From an uncultured Halobacteriovorax sp. (lineage in GTDB: Bacteria; Bdellovibrionota; Bacteriovoracia; Bacteriovoracales; Bacteriovoracaceae), in assembly GCA_913061265.1 (NCBI GenBank), contig CAJXVS010000005.1, forward strand, positions 62,001 through 126,000: a stretch of DNA of 64,000 bases, given 5' to 3'. Numbering within the stretch: the stretch's first letter is position 1; every line of letters begins with the position of its first letter. The translations under genes and the position numbers were made by a program. Under the pieces are notes generated by a model. The model was not told the origin of the DNA. It made no database searches and saw only the letters and a program-made list of their open reading frames with translations. Below, in pieces: positions 54,567-63,818 of this stretch.

Positions 54567-54976
54567 CTCTTCTTATTATTCTTATAGGGACTCCATTTAT
54601 CGCTATAGGAGCCCCTAGTAAGCCTGTGTTAGGTAATGCTGAAGGCTGCACTGTAGAGAAGGTTAAGATTGAGAAGTCTTTTAAGACTTCTTTGAAATGT
54701 GGAAGTTTTAAGTATGAAACTGAACAAGAATTCTTAGATAATAAGTTCATTAAATGGGCCACTTTAAAAACAAAGAAAGACACCCTTGTTGTGTTGATCT
54801 TTACTAAGGGAGTTCATGGGGAAAAGGCTGAAGTCTTTAGCTTAAAGAATAAGAAAAAGATAAAGAGCATCGCTTCATCGTGGCCAATTGAATTATCTAA
54901 AAAAAGAATGGAATACAAATTAGATTCAAATGAAAAAGGTGAGTTTCCCTCTCATTTTTATGATTTTAAAGACTAA
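54545..54976 (+). CDS. Small exported protein of unknown function
   Basis: The 143-residue product has a signal peptide ending near FIAIGA and a mature domain of about 120 residues, basic and beta-rich, with two Cys close to the N-terminus (EGCTVE, LKCGSF). It overlaps the transglycosylase-like gene by 22 bases in a different frame and is therefore probably translated with it. It may be an inhibitor or partner of that enzyme, but this rests only on position. Confidence 0.6.
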   Translation: MLQNCKITLLIILIGTPFIAIGAPSKPVLGNAEGCTVEKVKIEKSFKTSLKCGSFKYETEQEFLDNKFIKWATLKTKKDTLVVLIFTKGVHGEKAEVFSLKNKKKIKSIASSWPIELSKKRMEYKLDSNEKGEFPSHFYDFKD

Positions 54977-55007
54977 CAAAAATATCTCTTAAATGATCAT
55001 TCTCAAT

Positions 55008-58000
55008 TTAAAAAGGCCTTGGGGCCTGAACTTCTGGTGGTCTTCCAAATAAAAGATCTATCAAGCTTCCATTAGTATTGGCATGAATGGATATTGGTGA
55101 AAAATCATTCTCTTTTAAAAACTTTCTAATGGGCGGTGTGTACTTATAGCTTCCCCAGCTATGTCCAGCAAAGCGCCTTCCGGCCACGGCCTCTTGTTGT
55201 TGCATGGTTGTAAAACTAGGAAGTATCCCATGAATCTCGCCCATAACAAAGATGGCCTTAGGACCCATGACTTGCCTTAAGACATCAAGTCCATATTTTT
55301 GAACTTTAAAGAGGTAGAGAAACTCAGCAAAGAGAGTTGTTAACTTCTTTGGGTCTTTCTCTGCTTTAATTATCTTTGATCTAAGCTTTGTAAACCTGTC
55401 TAGGTAAGTATTCTCCTTACAAAGACCAGCTCTTCGCGCCCTTAGGCATCTTCTTTCAAATTTTCTAAAAAAGTGAGAGAGCTCACTTTGCTTTAATTCG
55501 CGAAGCCTTTTTACTAGTTCCTTACCCTTAACAAAGATTCTCGTCTTAGCATGGAGTTTTCTATAAATGGGTACTTCCTCTTTTGAAGGAAGAACATAGT
55601 CTCTAAAGAATTCTTTCTTATCTGACTTTGAGAATTTATCATTCAAGCGGTCAATAAACTTTAAAAGATTCTTTTTCTTAAGTCTTCTCTTATAAAAGGT
55701 GAACTCTAAAAGACCTGTCATCCTCTCTAAGTCTTCTGCATCAGTCTCTACCCAAACACTGGCCGTATTCTCTTGAAGAACTGAGGTATGAGAGAGATCA
55801 CTTATAAAGTTAACTCTTTCAACGCCGCCTAGCTGGCTAGATTCTCTAAAGGCGCGGTAGAATCTTCTTTTAACACCGTTTCTGAGTGTTACATCAATCT
55901 CAGATTCACCGCTACTCACATTACTTCCAAACAAGAAGAGGAACTTTGAATAGAGTCTTCGTACTTTGGCCTTTCCAATAATTGAGTACTTTCTTCTTGC
56001 AAGGGCCGGGATATTGTCGCTTCCTTCATTTAGAAGCATATTAAAAGCGATGAGTTCATTTTCTTTATTTTCTCTATAACGGCTTCCTAGTAATTCATAA
56101 ACAGGAAGGTCAAATTCATAATACTCTGATTCATATGTGTAGTTGTTAAAAGAAAAATTCAGACCCAAGATAGGGGCTTTAAACATGATAAAATCAGAGA
56201 GACCATAATTGACGCCGGCAGAGATGCCTTTGCTTCTAATCTTTTCTTGAAGAACATAAAGCTGCCCGAAGTTGTCTCTTCCAAAATAGGCTGGATTTGA
56301 TTTTTGCCAGGAATAGTGAATTGAAGCGTCAAGTTGAAGTCCATTTACTAAAGATGATGTACTTGCCCCAATATTAAAGCCGTAAGAATCACTTACTTTA
56401 AAGACTTCTCCTTTCTTAAGAAGCTCTGGAATAGCCTTTTTATAGCGGTAAAAATACTTAAAGATCTCAAAAGGTTTTAGAAATCCTTTTTTCCAATCAT
56501 TGGCAAAATGAATATATTCAAAATCTCTCTGCCAAACTTTAAGACCAGCACCCACACTAACAGGGAAGTCCTTCATAACCTTGCTAAGAAATCCTGTGCC
56601 TACCCCTATCTTGATAGAGAGCTTGTCTTTAACTACCCAAACCTGATTATTCTCAGGTCCACGGTCTACTCTTTGAGAGTTCTTTGAAACACTTCTATTA
56701 AAATTAATTCCAAAGTTACTCATGATCTTATTAAAATTGAAGTTCTTAGTATTCTCTCCATCCCAGAGGCTATTTTCATCATTAGCGCCTAGCTCTATAC
56801 GGCTTGAGATTCTTCCCATGATCTTTCCAGCAATAAGCTCTGTGTTTAAAAAACTACTAACGGCGTCAAGAATGATAGGGAGTAGCCCTAAGTGAGATCG
56901 ATTATTATTAGTATAGCCTTCAAAGTTATCAACGATGACTTCACCGTCTTCAATAACTCCAGGAACAGAGTAAGTGTCTAGATCTGGAGTTTCGTAGTAT
57001 TCAAATTCATCTTCAAGATCAAAGGCCTTGATGATCTCATTTCTTCTGTTAAAGATCTTATAGATATACATTTGCTCTACTGGCTTTGGATAAGAGGCCT
57101 TTTTAAAAGCATTTTCAATATCTGTTCTCTTTAGGTTCGCGATTCGTCTGGCCATCCATTTAACATCAGACCAAGTCGTTCCCTGGAACTTCTTTTGATC
57201 TTGCATCACATCGGCCCACCAGATATGAACGCCGCCATTCTTCTTTTGACTTAGCATTGATTTATTAAAAGAATTAACACCGTAGCGAAAAGCGCCTTTA
57301 ACTGTTGTTACTAGATCAGAGAAATTAACCTGGTGGTGAAGAGAGTAGCCAACATCTTGCATTGAATAAAGGATCCGAGGCTCAGAATCAATATTTTCAA
57401 TAAGAACCTTATGGTTACCGGCCTTTGTATCAAACATATTCACGAAACCATACCAGAGGATAAGGGATCTATGCTCTCTTCTATTGAAATGATCCCAACC
57501 TTCAGGATGATATCCCTCTAGTCTTTCAACCCCTTCAAACGAGCTTTCTATAGCGACGTCTCTTAAGATTACCCATTGCTCTTTTTCATCACTTGAGCTT
57601 CTTGATTCTATATAATTAGCAACATCTCTATTATCTTGGCGGTACTTTCTTCTCCACTTAGCGATAAATGCTTCGTAAGTATTCTTGCCAAGATAGAGCT
57701 TAACCTTTGCTCTATTAATGATGGGGTCTTGGTGCATGCCAAGGCTTTTAGCTAGTTCTGAAGTGGCCACTTCGCTATGAACCTCAAAGCCCATCTTCAC
57801 TTTAACTTTATAGGTCTTTCCATCTCTTTCAAAAGAAGCCTGCATCTTTGGAGAGCCAGAGCTTCCGTACTTAATCTTTCTAAAGGTTAGCTTTTCATCT
57901 TCTGTTGGAAAAATAACCTTATGTTTTACTTCTGGGTTAGGAACCAGGTCCATAAGGGGGTTCTTAACAGGGTTTAATATTGATATATCAATATGACAGG

Positions 58001-58670
58001 ATTTTAGTTTTCTAATCTCAGTTTCAAGAAGGATATGATCTTTATTATATGTGCTTGATAAGCATGCATTGATCTTGTCTATTATTTTAGAGCCAACCAC
58101 TAAGTTATTGGCCTCAGCTTTTACTTCTTTAGTAGGAGAGTAACCATAACCTGTTAACCCAAGGACTCTCGTGACGGGGCTGATATCATGATGCCAGATA
58201 TTTCTAATGGCCTCTGGAAGATAATACATCTTATAGAGTTCAATGAACTCGTCGATGGTGCCATCGATCATTTGCTCAGGAGACTCTGACTTTACTAATT
58301 GAATCGCCTTTTTAATTTTTGGAATTAAATAAAGGTTGTATCCTTTTATAAGGCCATTTTTCTTTTCATCTAACTCTTTAAGAGCAGCTTTCTTTGCGTC
58401 CTTAAACCCTTCAAGCTCTAGTTCAAGTTTTTCTATTAACTTTGTTTCATAGGCATCAGAGATAAGGTGTTTTCTTTCTTTTTTAAGCCTCTTTAAAAAC
58501 TTCTCAAAGGTAGCTATATCGTATAGACCTTGATCATTCTTTAAATGTCTTGAAATAAAGTCTTCAGCGATTGATACATGATTTTCATGTAAGGGTGCGT
58601 GATTGGTATTACCAAAGCTATTAAAGCTAACAATAAAGGCCGTAAAGACCACTAAAGTGATATTTCTCAT
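55008..58670 (-). CDS. Very large secreted protein with kinase-like motifs
   Basis: The 1220-residue protein has a signal peptide (RNITLVVFTAFIVSFNSFG). After a helical region (about 60-150), residues about 260-450 have kinase-fold hints: a Lys/Glu pair (KVKMGFEVHSEVATSELA), then FDTKAGN (D414, N419) and MQDVGYS (D439), reminiscent of the catalytic and metal-binding loops of FAM20C-like or CotH-like secreted kinases. Residues about 600-930 have many amphipathic strands (LDASIHYSWQK, ISAGVNYGLSDF) and could form a barrel or sheet. The last 250 residues are helical and basic. The family is not recognised. Confidence 0.55.
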   Translation of the reverse strand: MRNITLVVFTAFIVSFNSFGNTNHAPLHENHVSIAEDFISRHLKNDQGLYDIATFEKFLKRLKKERKHLISDAYETKLIEKLELELEGFKDAKKAALKELDEKKNGLIKGYNLYLIPKIKKAIQLVKSESPEQMIDGTIDEFIELYKMYYLPEAIRNIWHHDISPVTRVLGLTGYGYSPTKEVKAEANNLVVGSKIIDKINACLSSTYNKDHILLETEIRKLKSCHIDISILNPVKNPLMDLVPNPEVKHKVIFPTEDEKLTFRKIKYGSSGSPKMQASFERDGKTYKVKVKMGFEVHSEVATSELAKSLGMHQDPIINRAKVKLYLGKNTYEAFIAKWRRKYRQDNRDVANYIESRSSSDEKEQWVILRDVAIESSFEGVERLEGYHPEGWDHFNRREHRSLILWYGFVNMFDTKAGNHKVLIENIDSEPRILYSMQDVGYSLHHQVNFSDLVTTVKGAFRYGVNSFNKSMLSQKKNGGVHIWWADVMQDQKKFQGTTWSDVKWMARRIANLKRTDIENAFKKASYPKPVEQMYIYKIFNRRNEIIKAFDLEDEFEYYETPDLDTYSVPGVIEDGEVIVDNFEGYTNNNRSHLGLLPIILDAVSSFLNTELIAGKIMGRISSRIELGANDENSLWDGENTKNFNFNKIMSNFGINFNRSVSKNSQRVDRGPENNQVWVVKDKLSIKIGVGTGFLSKVMKDFPVSVGAGLKVWQRDFEYIHFANDWKKGFLKPFEIFKYFYRYKKAIPELLKKGEVFKVSDSYGFNIGASTSSLVNGLQLDASIHYSWQKSNPAYFGRDNFGQLYVLQEKIRSKGISAGVNYGLSDFIMFKAPILGLNFSFNNYTYESEYYEFDLPVYELLGSRYRENKENELIAFNMLLNEGSDNIPALARRKYSIIGKAKVRRLYSKFLFLFGSNVSSGESEIDVTLRNGVKRRFYRAFRESSQLGGVERVNFISDLSHTSVLQENTASVWVETDAEDLERMTGLLEFTFYKRRLKKKNLLKFIDRLNDKFSKSDKKEFFRDYVLPSKEEVPIYRKLHAKTRIFVKGKELVKRLRELKQSELSHFFRKFERRCLRARRAGLCKENTYLDRFTKLRSKIIKAEKDPKKLTTLFAEFLYLFKVQKYGLDVLRQVMGPKAIFVMGEIHGILPSFTTMQQQEAVAGRRFAGHSWGSYKYTPPIRKFLKENDFSPISIHANTNGSLIDLLFGRPPEVQAPRPF

Positions 58671-58811
58671 ATTTCCCCAAACCGCATGTTTTGAATCTGG
58701 AGGTTATACGAATTTAAAATTGATTTGAAGTGAGAATGGGGATTCAGGTAAAATTTACTAAACAGATCTTGGGTAAAATAAAATGATAACTCTTTGATAT
58801 TTAATATATAT

Positions 58812-58838
58812 AAGGCCAAGAGAAGATCTCCTGGCCTT
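58812..58838 (-). terminator. Hairpin after the beta-helix gene
   Basis: AAGGCCA...TGGCCTT with an inner GAGA-AGA-TCTC extension forms a long, nearly continuous stem 6 bases beyond the stop of the minus-strand beta-helix gene. The downstream side on that strand is AT-rich (TATATATATT) rather than a pure U-tract. Confidence 0.6.
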
Positions 58839-58844
58839 TGAATC

Positions 58845-59813
58845 TTATTGATTATCGATAAGTAAGAAATCAAGTATCGAGTTAGACTCTTCAGGAAGGT
58901 CAATTGATGAGAACTTAATATCGTTTGAACTTGATAAAATAAGACCTGCGATATCATTTCCATTAGTTGTAATTTTACGGCCTTTAAACTCAGTGCCAAC
59001 TCTATCGTTAGCGATCTTGATACCCACACCACTATTAATTGAGCTTACTCTTCTCATGATGACTTTATTAATATCATAAAGGTGAACACCTTCTCCTGCG
59101 TTGTTTCCAAACTGAGAGTCCTTGATCTTAACTAGTGGAGACTCGTAAGCGAAAACCTGAGTTCCTTGAATATCTGAATTTGAGAGGTCAAGGTTTACAA
59201 TAACTGTTTTTTCGAATGATTGAAGTAGTAGACCATTGGATGAACCAGTAAAATCATTGTCTAGAAGACCATTGATTCTTATCTTCTTGGCCGTTAAATA
59301 AAGAGCGTATTCTTTAGAGTTTGAAAAGTTTGAATTAACAAACCTTGGTGTGTAGTCACAATTCGGTGAGTTCACTCTTACTGCGTAGTCATTATCGCTT
59401 AGATCAGAATTACTAACTCTAACTCTGTCGCAATCGTAATCATCAGATGTATAGTAATCAACACCAATAAACATATCTCTTGCGGTTGTTTTATTAACAA
59501 CTAATTTTCTAACATTATAACCCATGATTCCAATGGCACCAGGAGCACCCGAGAGGTCTAGGTTTTTAATCTTAATAAGTCCGCCTTCAGCGTAGATACC
59601 TACTGAAGTATTCGGAGTATTGATTGAGTGACCTTTAGCATTTAAGACAGCGTCTCCCTTAATCTCAAGGGCCGCAAAGCCACTATAACTAGAGCAATCA
59701 AGGTCTGCTTCCATGACAGTATCGACTTCAATTGAATCACCACATTCAAGGGCGTTTGCTGATGCTGAGTAAGTTCCTAATAGTAATGCTGAAAGTAGTA
59801 GTAAGTTCTTCAT
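58845..59813 (-). CDS. Exported right-handed beta-helix protein
   Basis: The 322-residue product has a signal peptide (KNLLLLSALLLGTYSASA) and a mature part of about 12 short repeats of the parallel beta-helix type, rich in Asn, Asp, Ser and Gly (IYAEGGLIKIKNLDLSG, VSNSDLSDNDYAVRV, SQFGNNAGEGVHL). Such proteins bind or cleave polysaccharides; no catalytic residues are evident, so binding or a structural role is as likely. GGGAGA precedes the ATG. It is divergent from the first 5'-nucleotidase gene. Confidence 0.8.
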   Translation of the reverse strand: MKNLLLLSALLLGTYSASANALECGDSIEVDTVMEADLDCSSYSGFAALEIKGDAVLNAKGHSINTPNTSVGIYAEGGLIKIKNLDLSGAPGAIGIMGYNVRKLVVNKTTARDMFIGVDYYTSDDYDCDRVRVSNSDLSDNDYAVRVNSPNCDYTPRFVNSNFSNSKEYALYLTAKKIRINGLLDNDFTGSSNGLLLQSFEKTVIVNLDLSNSDIQGTQVFAYESPLVKIKDSQFGNNAGEGVHLYDINKVIMRRVSSINSGVGIKIANDRVGTEFKGRKITTNGNDIAGLILSSSNDIKFSSIDLPEESNSILDFLLIDNQ

Positions 59814-59873
59814 TCTCTCTCCCGATTTGATTTAAAAGATACTTTAGATAAAGCAAGGAGAGTGCCAAGATGA

Positions 59874-59916
59874 GAGGCCGTAAATTCCTGAAGATTTGAA
59901 TTAGAGACCGTGAATT
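59874..59916. repeat. Two direct repeats in the divergent region before the nucleotidases
   Basis: GAGGCCGTAAATT (59874-59886) and GAGACCGTGAATT (59904-59916) match at 11 of 13 bases and are 30 bases apart, close to three helical turns. They lie near the beta-helix promoter side of the 285-base gap 59814-60098, which contains no gene. Confidence 0.38.
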
Positions 59917-60033
59917 ATTTTTACACTGCCTAAAGATTAGACAAAAAGAGAGAAAACTTTCTGTTTTTACTCAATAATATTAATGGACCGAGAAGATTAA
60001 GCTAAAAAACAATGTAAAAAAAACCCTCTTATA

Positions 60034-60068
60034 TTAACCCCTTGGCCTTTAATCCCTATACGGGTTAA
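60034..60068. repeat. TTAACCC/GGGTTAA dyad upstream of the first nucleotidase
   Basis: TTAACCC (60034-60040) and GGGTTAA (60062-60068) are inverted copies 21 bases apart, ending 30 bases before the GTG start. They could be an operator or a leader hairpin. Confidence 0.35.
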
Positions 60069-60098
60069 ACCATAAAGGAATAAAACATTGAGGTATTT

Positions 60099-61808
60099 GT
60101 GGGTCTATATATAAGGCTATTGGCTTTAATAGTAGTGGTGACATTCTTAGCTGTAAGGGCAGAGGCAAAGGATCTTATGATTCTTCACACCAATGACCTT
60201 CACGCTTTCTTATCAAGCACAGTACAGAAAAAAGATAAAGGTGGCTACGCTACGATCAAGGCCATGATCGATGAAGAAAAGCAAAAAGCACTCGATCAAG
60301 GAATGGAAGTCTTAGTCTTAGATGCAGGAGATTTTCTAGAAGGTTCTCTTTATTATATGGCCGATAATGCCAGAAGTACTTTTGATATCATGAACAAGAT
60401 GGGTTACGACGCTATTACTGTTGGAAACCATGACTGGCTGATGGGTACAAAGGATCTCAATAAACTCTTAAAAGAAGTACCGCCGACCTTTGCTTACTTA
60501 GGGGCAAACTTTAAAGTAAGTCATCCCATCTATAGAGACATAAAGAAAACAGTAAAAGATTATATTATTAAAGAAATTGGCGGCATGAAAGTGGCCATCA
60601 TGGGAATAACGACTGACGAGCTCTTTTATTCATGGCGTTTTGAAAATGGAAAGATCTATGACCCGGTTAAGACAAGTCAAAAGCTGGCAAAGAAGCTTAA
60701 GAAAGAACATGGCGTAGATTATGTCATCTCTTTAAATCATACAGGCCTTTGGAAAGATAAGAAGATTATTGAAAAATCTAAAGACATCGACTTTATCGTT
60801 GGTGGGCATAGTCATTCAACTCTAAGAAAGGTTTATTATCACCCGAACAAGAAAGGCAGAAAGATAGGAATCGTTCAAGCTGGTCAGCATGGCAATTATC
60901 TTGGAAGACTTACTCTTAAGCTGGAAAAAGGAGAGGAGCTAAAAGTTACTAACTATAAGCTTCTTCCTGTTATTAAAAAGAATATTAAAGAAGATAACGT
61001 CATTAGGGACTTTGTAAGCTCTACTGACATAAAGCTTGGTCAAAAATACGGAAGAGATTGGCTTGATGAAATTATCGGGACTACAGTTATCGACCTGACT
61101 AATAAGGCAGATAGATTAACTTATTGGAGTGCCTTTATTGCCGACGCCATGAGAGAGTCCGTTAAGGCAGACGTAGCTGTCCATGTACCGAATTTAACGG
61201 GGACAGGACTTTCTAAAGGGCCTATTAGTAGAGAAGACATGATCAACGCCTATCCAAGGTTCTTTGATTTTGAAGATAAAGATGGATGGAACTTATACAC
61301 AGCAGATATCTACGGCGCTTTATTGAAGAGTGTTATTAGGGCCGCCCTAAAATATCAACGGGCCATGGTCTTTAGCGGTGTTAGTTTTGATCTTGTTGAT
61401 AGAGAAAACAATCCTTATGTAATAGATCTTAACTTTCTAGGTCATGATGTTGAAAATCCTCAGAATGAAACGGGTGATTGGTTAGAAGGGTATTACGGCG
61501 TTAGCGGAAAACTACGCGTGACCAATATCCTTATCGATGGAAAGCCAATTGTAGCTACGAAAAAGTATAGGATCGCTCTTCCTGAAGGACTTGTTATTGG
61601 AGGTCTTGGGATCTCTCGCTCGGTTGCTTATATTCTTAGAAAGATGAAGGCGAGCAAGATGACTATGTGGAAGGCCTTAGAAAACAAGATAAAGTCGACT
61701 AGAATTCTCGGCGCTGACTTAGGCGTTTATGATGGATCAACCAAAAATAAAGGACTTAAGACATCTGACTGGGGTCAAAACCGCACCTTCGTTCCGAACC
61801 GCTTGTAA
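60099..61808 (+). CDS. Exported 5'-nucleotidase / metallophosphoesterase (UshA-like), copy 1
   Basis: The 569-residue protein begins with GTG after GAGG and has a signal peptide (VVVTFLAVRAEA). The metallophosphoesterase domain has all motifs: HTNDLHAF, DAGDFLEG, GNHDW, an N/H pair in SLNHTGLW and GGHSHS, then AGQHGNYLGRL. The second half (about 335-540) matches the 5_nucleotid_C substrate domain. It should dephosphorylate nucleotides in the periplasm so that nucleosides can be taken up. A paralogue follows immediately (61924-63510). Confidence 0.9.
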   Translation: MGLYIRLLALIVVVTFLAVRAEAKDLMILHTNDLHAFLSSTVQKKDKGGYATIKAMIDEEKQKALDQGMEVLVLDAGDFLEGSLYYMADNARSTFDIMNKMGYDAITVGNHDWLMGTKDLNKLLKEVPPTFAYLGANFKVSHPIYRDIKKTVKDYIIKEIGGMKVAIMGITTDELFYSWRFENGKIYDPVKTSQKLAKKLKKEHGVDYVISLNHTGLWKDKKIIEKSKDIDFIVGGHSHSTLRKVYYHPNKKGRKIGIVQAGQHGNYLGRLTLKLEKGEELKVTNYKLLPVIKKNIKEDNVIRDFVSSTDIKLGQKYGRDWLDEIIGTTVIDLTNKADRLTYWSAFIADAMRESVKADVAVHVPNLTGTGLSKGPISREDMINAYPRFFDFEDKDGWNLYTADIYGALLKSVIRAALKYQRAMVFSGVSFDLVDRENNPYVIDLNFLGHDVENPQNETGDWLEGYYGVSGKLRVTNILIDGKPIVATKKYRIALPEGLVIGGLGISRSVAYILRKMKASKMTMWKALENKIKSTRILGADLGVYDGSTKNKGLKTSDWGQNRTFVPNRL

Positions 61809-61871
61809 ATTTTTCCACATCGAGAAATATTGGCTGGAAGTAAAAAGGTCAACAATGATATTGTCGATAAG

Positions 61872-61890
61872 CAGTTATAGGAAATAACTG
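61872..61890. repeat. Perfect inverted repeat upstream of the second nucleotidase
   Basis: CAGTTAT-AGGAA-ATAACTG is a perfect 7-bp dyad 33 bases before the start, directly after a GTCGATAA sequence (61863-61870). It could be an operator or a leader hairpin controlling the second gene separately from the first. Confidence 0.45.
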
Positions 61891-61923
61891 TAGTGAGAAG
61901 TCTAACCTTAGGATGAGGTCCCA

Positions 61924-63510
61924 ATGAAAGCCATTTATATTGTCTTGTTTAATCTAATCTTTTTATTCTCTACAGCTCTCGAAGCCAAATTGGTTCAGAT
62001 CCTTCATACCAATGATATTCACTCCTATTTTGATCATGTTGAGCATGATGAAGATCAAGGGGGCTATGCCCGCCTTAAGACTATGATCGAATTCTATAAA
62101 GCAGAAGCTTTAAAAAAAGGAATAAAGACTATAGTCGTAGATGCCGGTGACTTTATGGAAGGAAACTTCTTTTATATGGCAAAGAATGGAAGAAGAAGCT
62201 TCGAGATGCATAATAAGATTGGCTACGATATCTCAGTCATTGGAAACCATGATTATCTTATGGGTACCGATGAGATGGATTCAATCCTCAATGACGTTAA
62301 CCCAAAATTTAAATATTTAGGAGCAAACTTTCACGCAGACTCTCGTTATAAAGGCATCAATAAGTTTGTTAAGCCTTACCATGAGATGACGATTGAGGGG
62401 GTCAAGGTTGCCTTCTTAGGCCTTACAACAGATGAAATCGTGTTTCGCTGGAGGGTCTATAATGGAGGCATTAGAAAGCCTCTCAAAGACGGCGTTAAGT
62501 TTGATAAGATCTTAAAAGACAGGGGTAATGAAGTCATCATTGGACTGACTCATATAGGCCTAGAGAAAGATAAGTTACTGGCCTCTAAAACAAAGAACCT
62601 AGACCTCATCATTGGCGGTCACTCTCATGACTTTCTTTATAAGCCTCACTATGAAAAGAATAAAGATAAAAAAAGGATCCCTATTGTTCAGGCCGGGGCT
62701 CACGCTGCAGTTCTCGGGCGAATGATCATCGATATAGAAAAATCAGGTTTTAAAGGTATCAAAGAATATGAACTCATTCCTATTAGAGGTGTGCAGGAAG
62801 ATGAAGAGATTGCTGACGCTGTTGAAGTGGCTAGAGAAGACTTAGAAAACCAATATGGGCATAATCATCTCTACGAAGAAGTAGGATTCTCTCAACTTGA
62901 AGCAGGGGATGATGCTAAGATTTGGAACGCTTATACAACTGACGCTATTTTAGAGAGTACAGGCTCTGACGTCTCCATACACACCACAAGCATGGGGGGG
63001 CCATATTTTCCAATTGGATCAGTCACTAGATTTGATCTGTATAACTCTCATCCTAGATGGTTTGATTTTAATGATGATAAGGGCTGGTTTGTTTATAGGG
63101 CCACTATTAGAGGTTATTGGATCAAATGGATGTTTAAAGCTGTCATGAACTTAGGCATTCCTTTAACATTCTCTGGGATTGATTTTGAATGGAAGAAGAA
63201 TATCTTTGGGAAGTTCACAGTAAAGAATCTCCGTATCAAGGGGAAAAAGATAAAGAGTTTTAAGAATTATGAATTGGCCTTACCAGAGGGCATTGTTAGA
63301 GGAGGCTTTAGGATTTCTCCTTTAGTAGGTCTCTTATTAAAGAAAGCTCATAGGACTCCTATCACAGTGGTTAGCGCCATAGAGAAGAAGCTCCAGACTG
63401 GGGAGCCTATTGATAAGTACTACCTTGAAGAACCTAAGTTTGAAATATTTGGAAGAAAGAAGTCGAGCACTAAAAGAGAGAGGGTCTTTTTCCCTGGAGT
63501 TAAGCGTTAG
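61924..63510 (+). CDS. Exported 5'-nucleotidase / metallophosphoesterase (UshA-like), copy 2
   Basis: The 528-residue paralogue has a signal peptide (FNLIFLFSTALEA) and the same motifs: HTNDIHSYF, DAGDFMEG, GNHDYLMG, LTHIGLEKD, GGHSHDF and AGAHAAVLGR. It is clearly homologous over its full length to the preceding gene but shorter by about 40 residues, with diverged C-terminal substrate domain (HPRWFDFNDDKGW versus YPRFFDFEDKDGW). A tandem duplication followed by specialisation is likely. GAGG precedes the ATG. Its end overlaps the convergent lipoprotein gene by 4 bases. Confidence 0.9.
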   Translation: MKAIYIVLFNLIFLFSTALEAKLVQILHTNDIHSYFDHVEHDEDQGGYARLKTMIEFYKAEALKKGIKTIVVDAGDFMEGNFFYMAKNGRRSFEMHNKIGYDISVIGNHDYLMGTDEMDSILNDVNPKFKYLGANFHADSRYKGINKFVKPYHEMTIEGVKVAFLGLTTDEIVFRWRVYNGGIRKPLKDGVKFDKILKDRGNEVIIGLTHIGLEKDKLLASKTKNLDLIIGGHSHDFLYKPHYEKNKDKKRIPIVQAGAHAAVLGRMIIDIEKSGFKGIKEYELIPIRGVQEDEEIADAVEVAREDLENQYGHNHLYEEVGFSQLEAGDDAKIWNAYTTDAILESTGSDVSIHTTSMGGPYFPIGSVTRFDLYNSHPRWFDFNDDKGWFVYRATIRGYWIKWMFKAVMNLGIPLTFSGIDFEWKKNIFGKFTVKNLRIKGKKIKSFKNYELALPEGIVRGGFRISPLVGLLLKKAHRTPITVVSAIEKKLQTGEPIDKYYLEEPKFEIFGRKKSSTKRERVFFPGVKR

Positions 63511-63818
63511 TAGTGATCTTTTTTAAACTTAACTTCAGAGTCGCTTACTTCGTGAATCTGGCAGCCAAATCTAGGGTTGTCATTTAAGATGCCAACGGCC
63601 TTCTTACCAAGGCCTCTGGCCTCAACAGTTTTATCAGTCCAGTTCACCTTAAACTTTGCAAGAGTCCTTGATTCTTTAGTCACTTCTTTACAAAAGGAGA
63701 TGCTTTGCTCTGCTACAAATAAGCAAGAGCACATCTCTTTAGCTAAGCCCATTGAGGGCGCTTCGTTGTATTTACATGAAGTGATCAAGAGGATGCTTAG
63801 GAGGAGCAGTCTTTTCAT
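63507..63818 (-). CDS. Small lipoprotein of unknown function
   Basis: The 103-residue product has a lipoprotein signal (SILLITSC, Cys at 15) and a mature domain of about 88 residues with four Cys (MCSCLF, SFCKEV, GCQIH). The ATG is coupled to the stop of the upstream hydrolase gene (TAATG). No family is recognised. Confidence 0.75.
   Translation of the reverse strand: MKRLLLLSILLITSCKYNEAPSMGLAKEMCSCLFVAEQSISFCKEVTKESRTLAKFKVNWTDKTVEARGLGKKAVGILNDNPRFGCQIHEVSDSEVKFKKDHY

Noticed and set aside
58667-59032. Open frame on the minus strand overlapping the end of the beta-helix gene
   Set aside because: It lies in another frame over a clear gene and its product has no coherent features.
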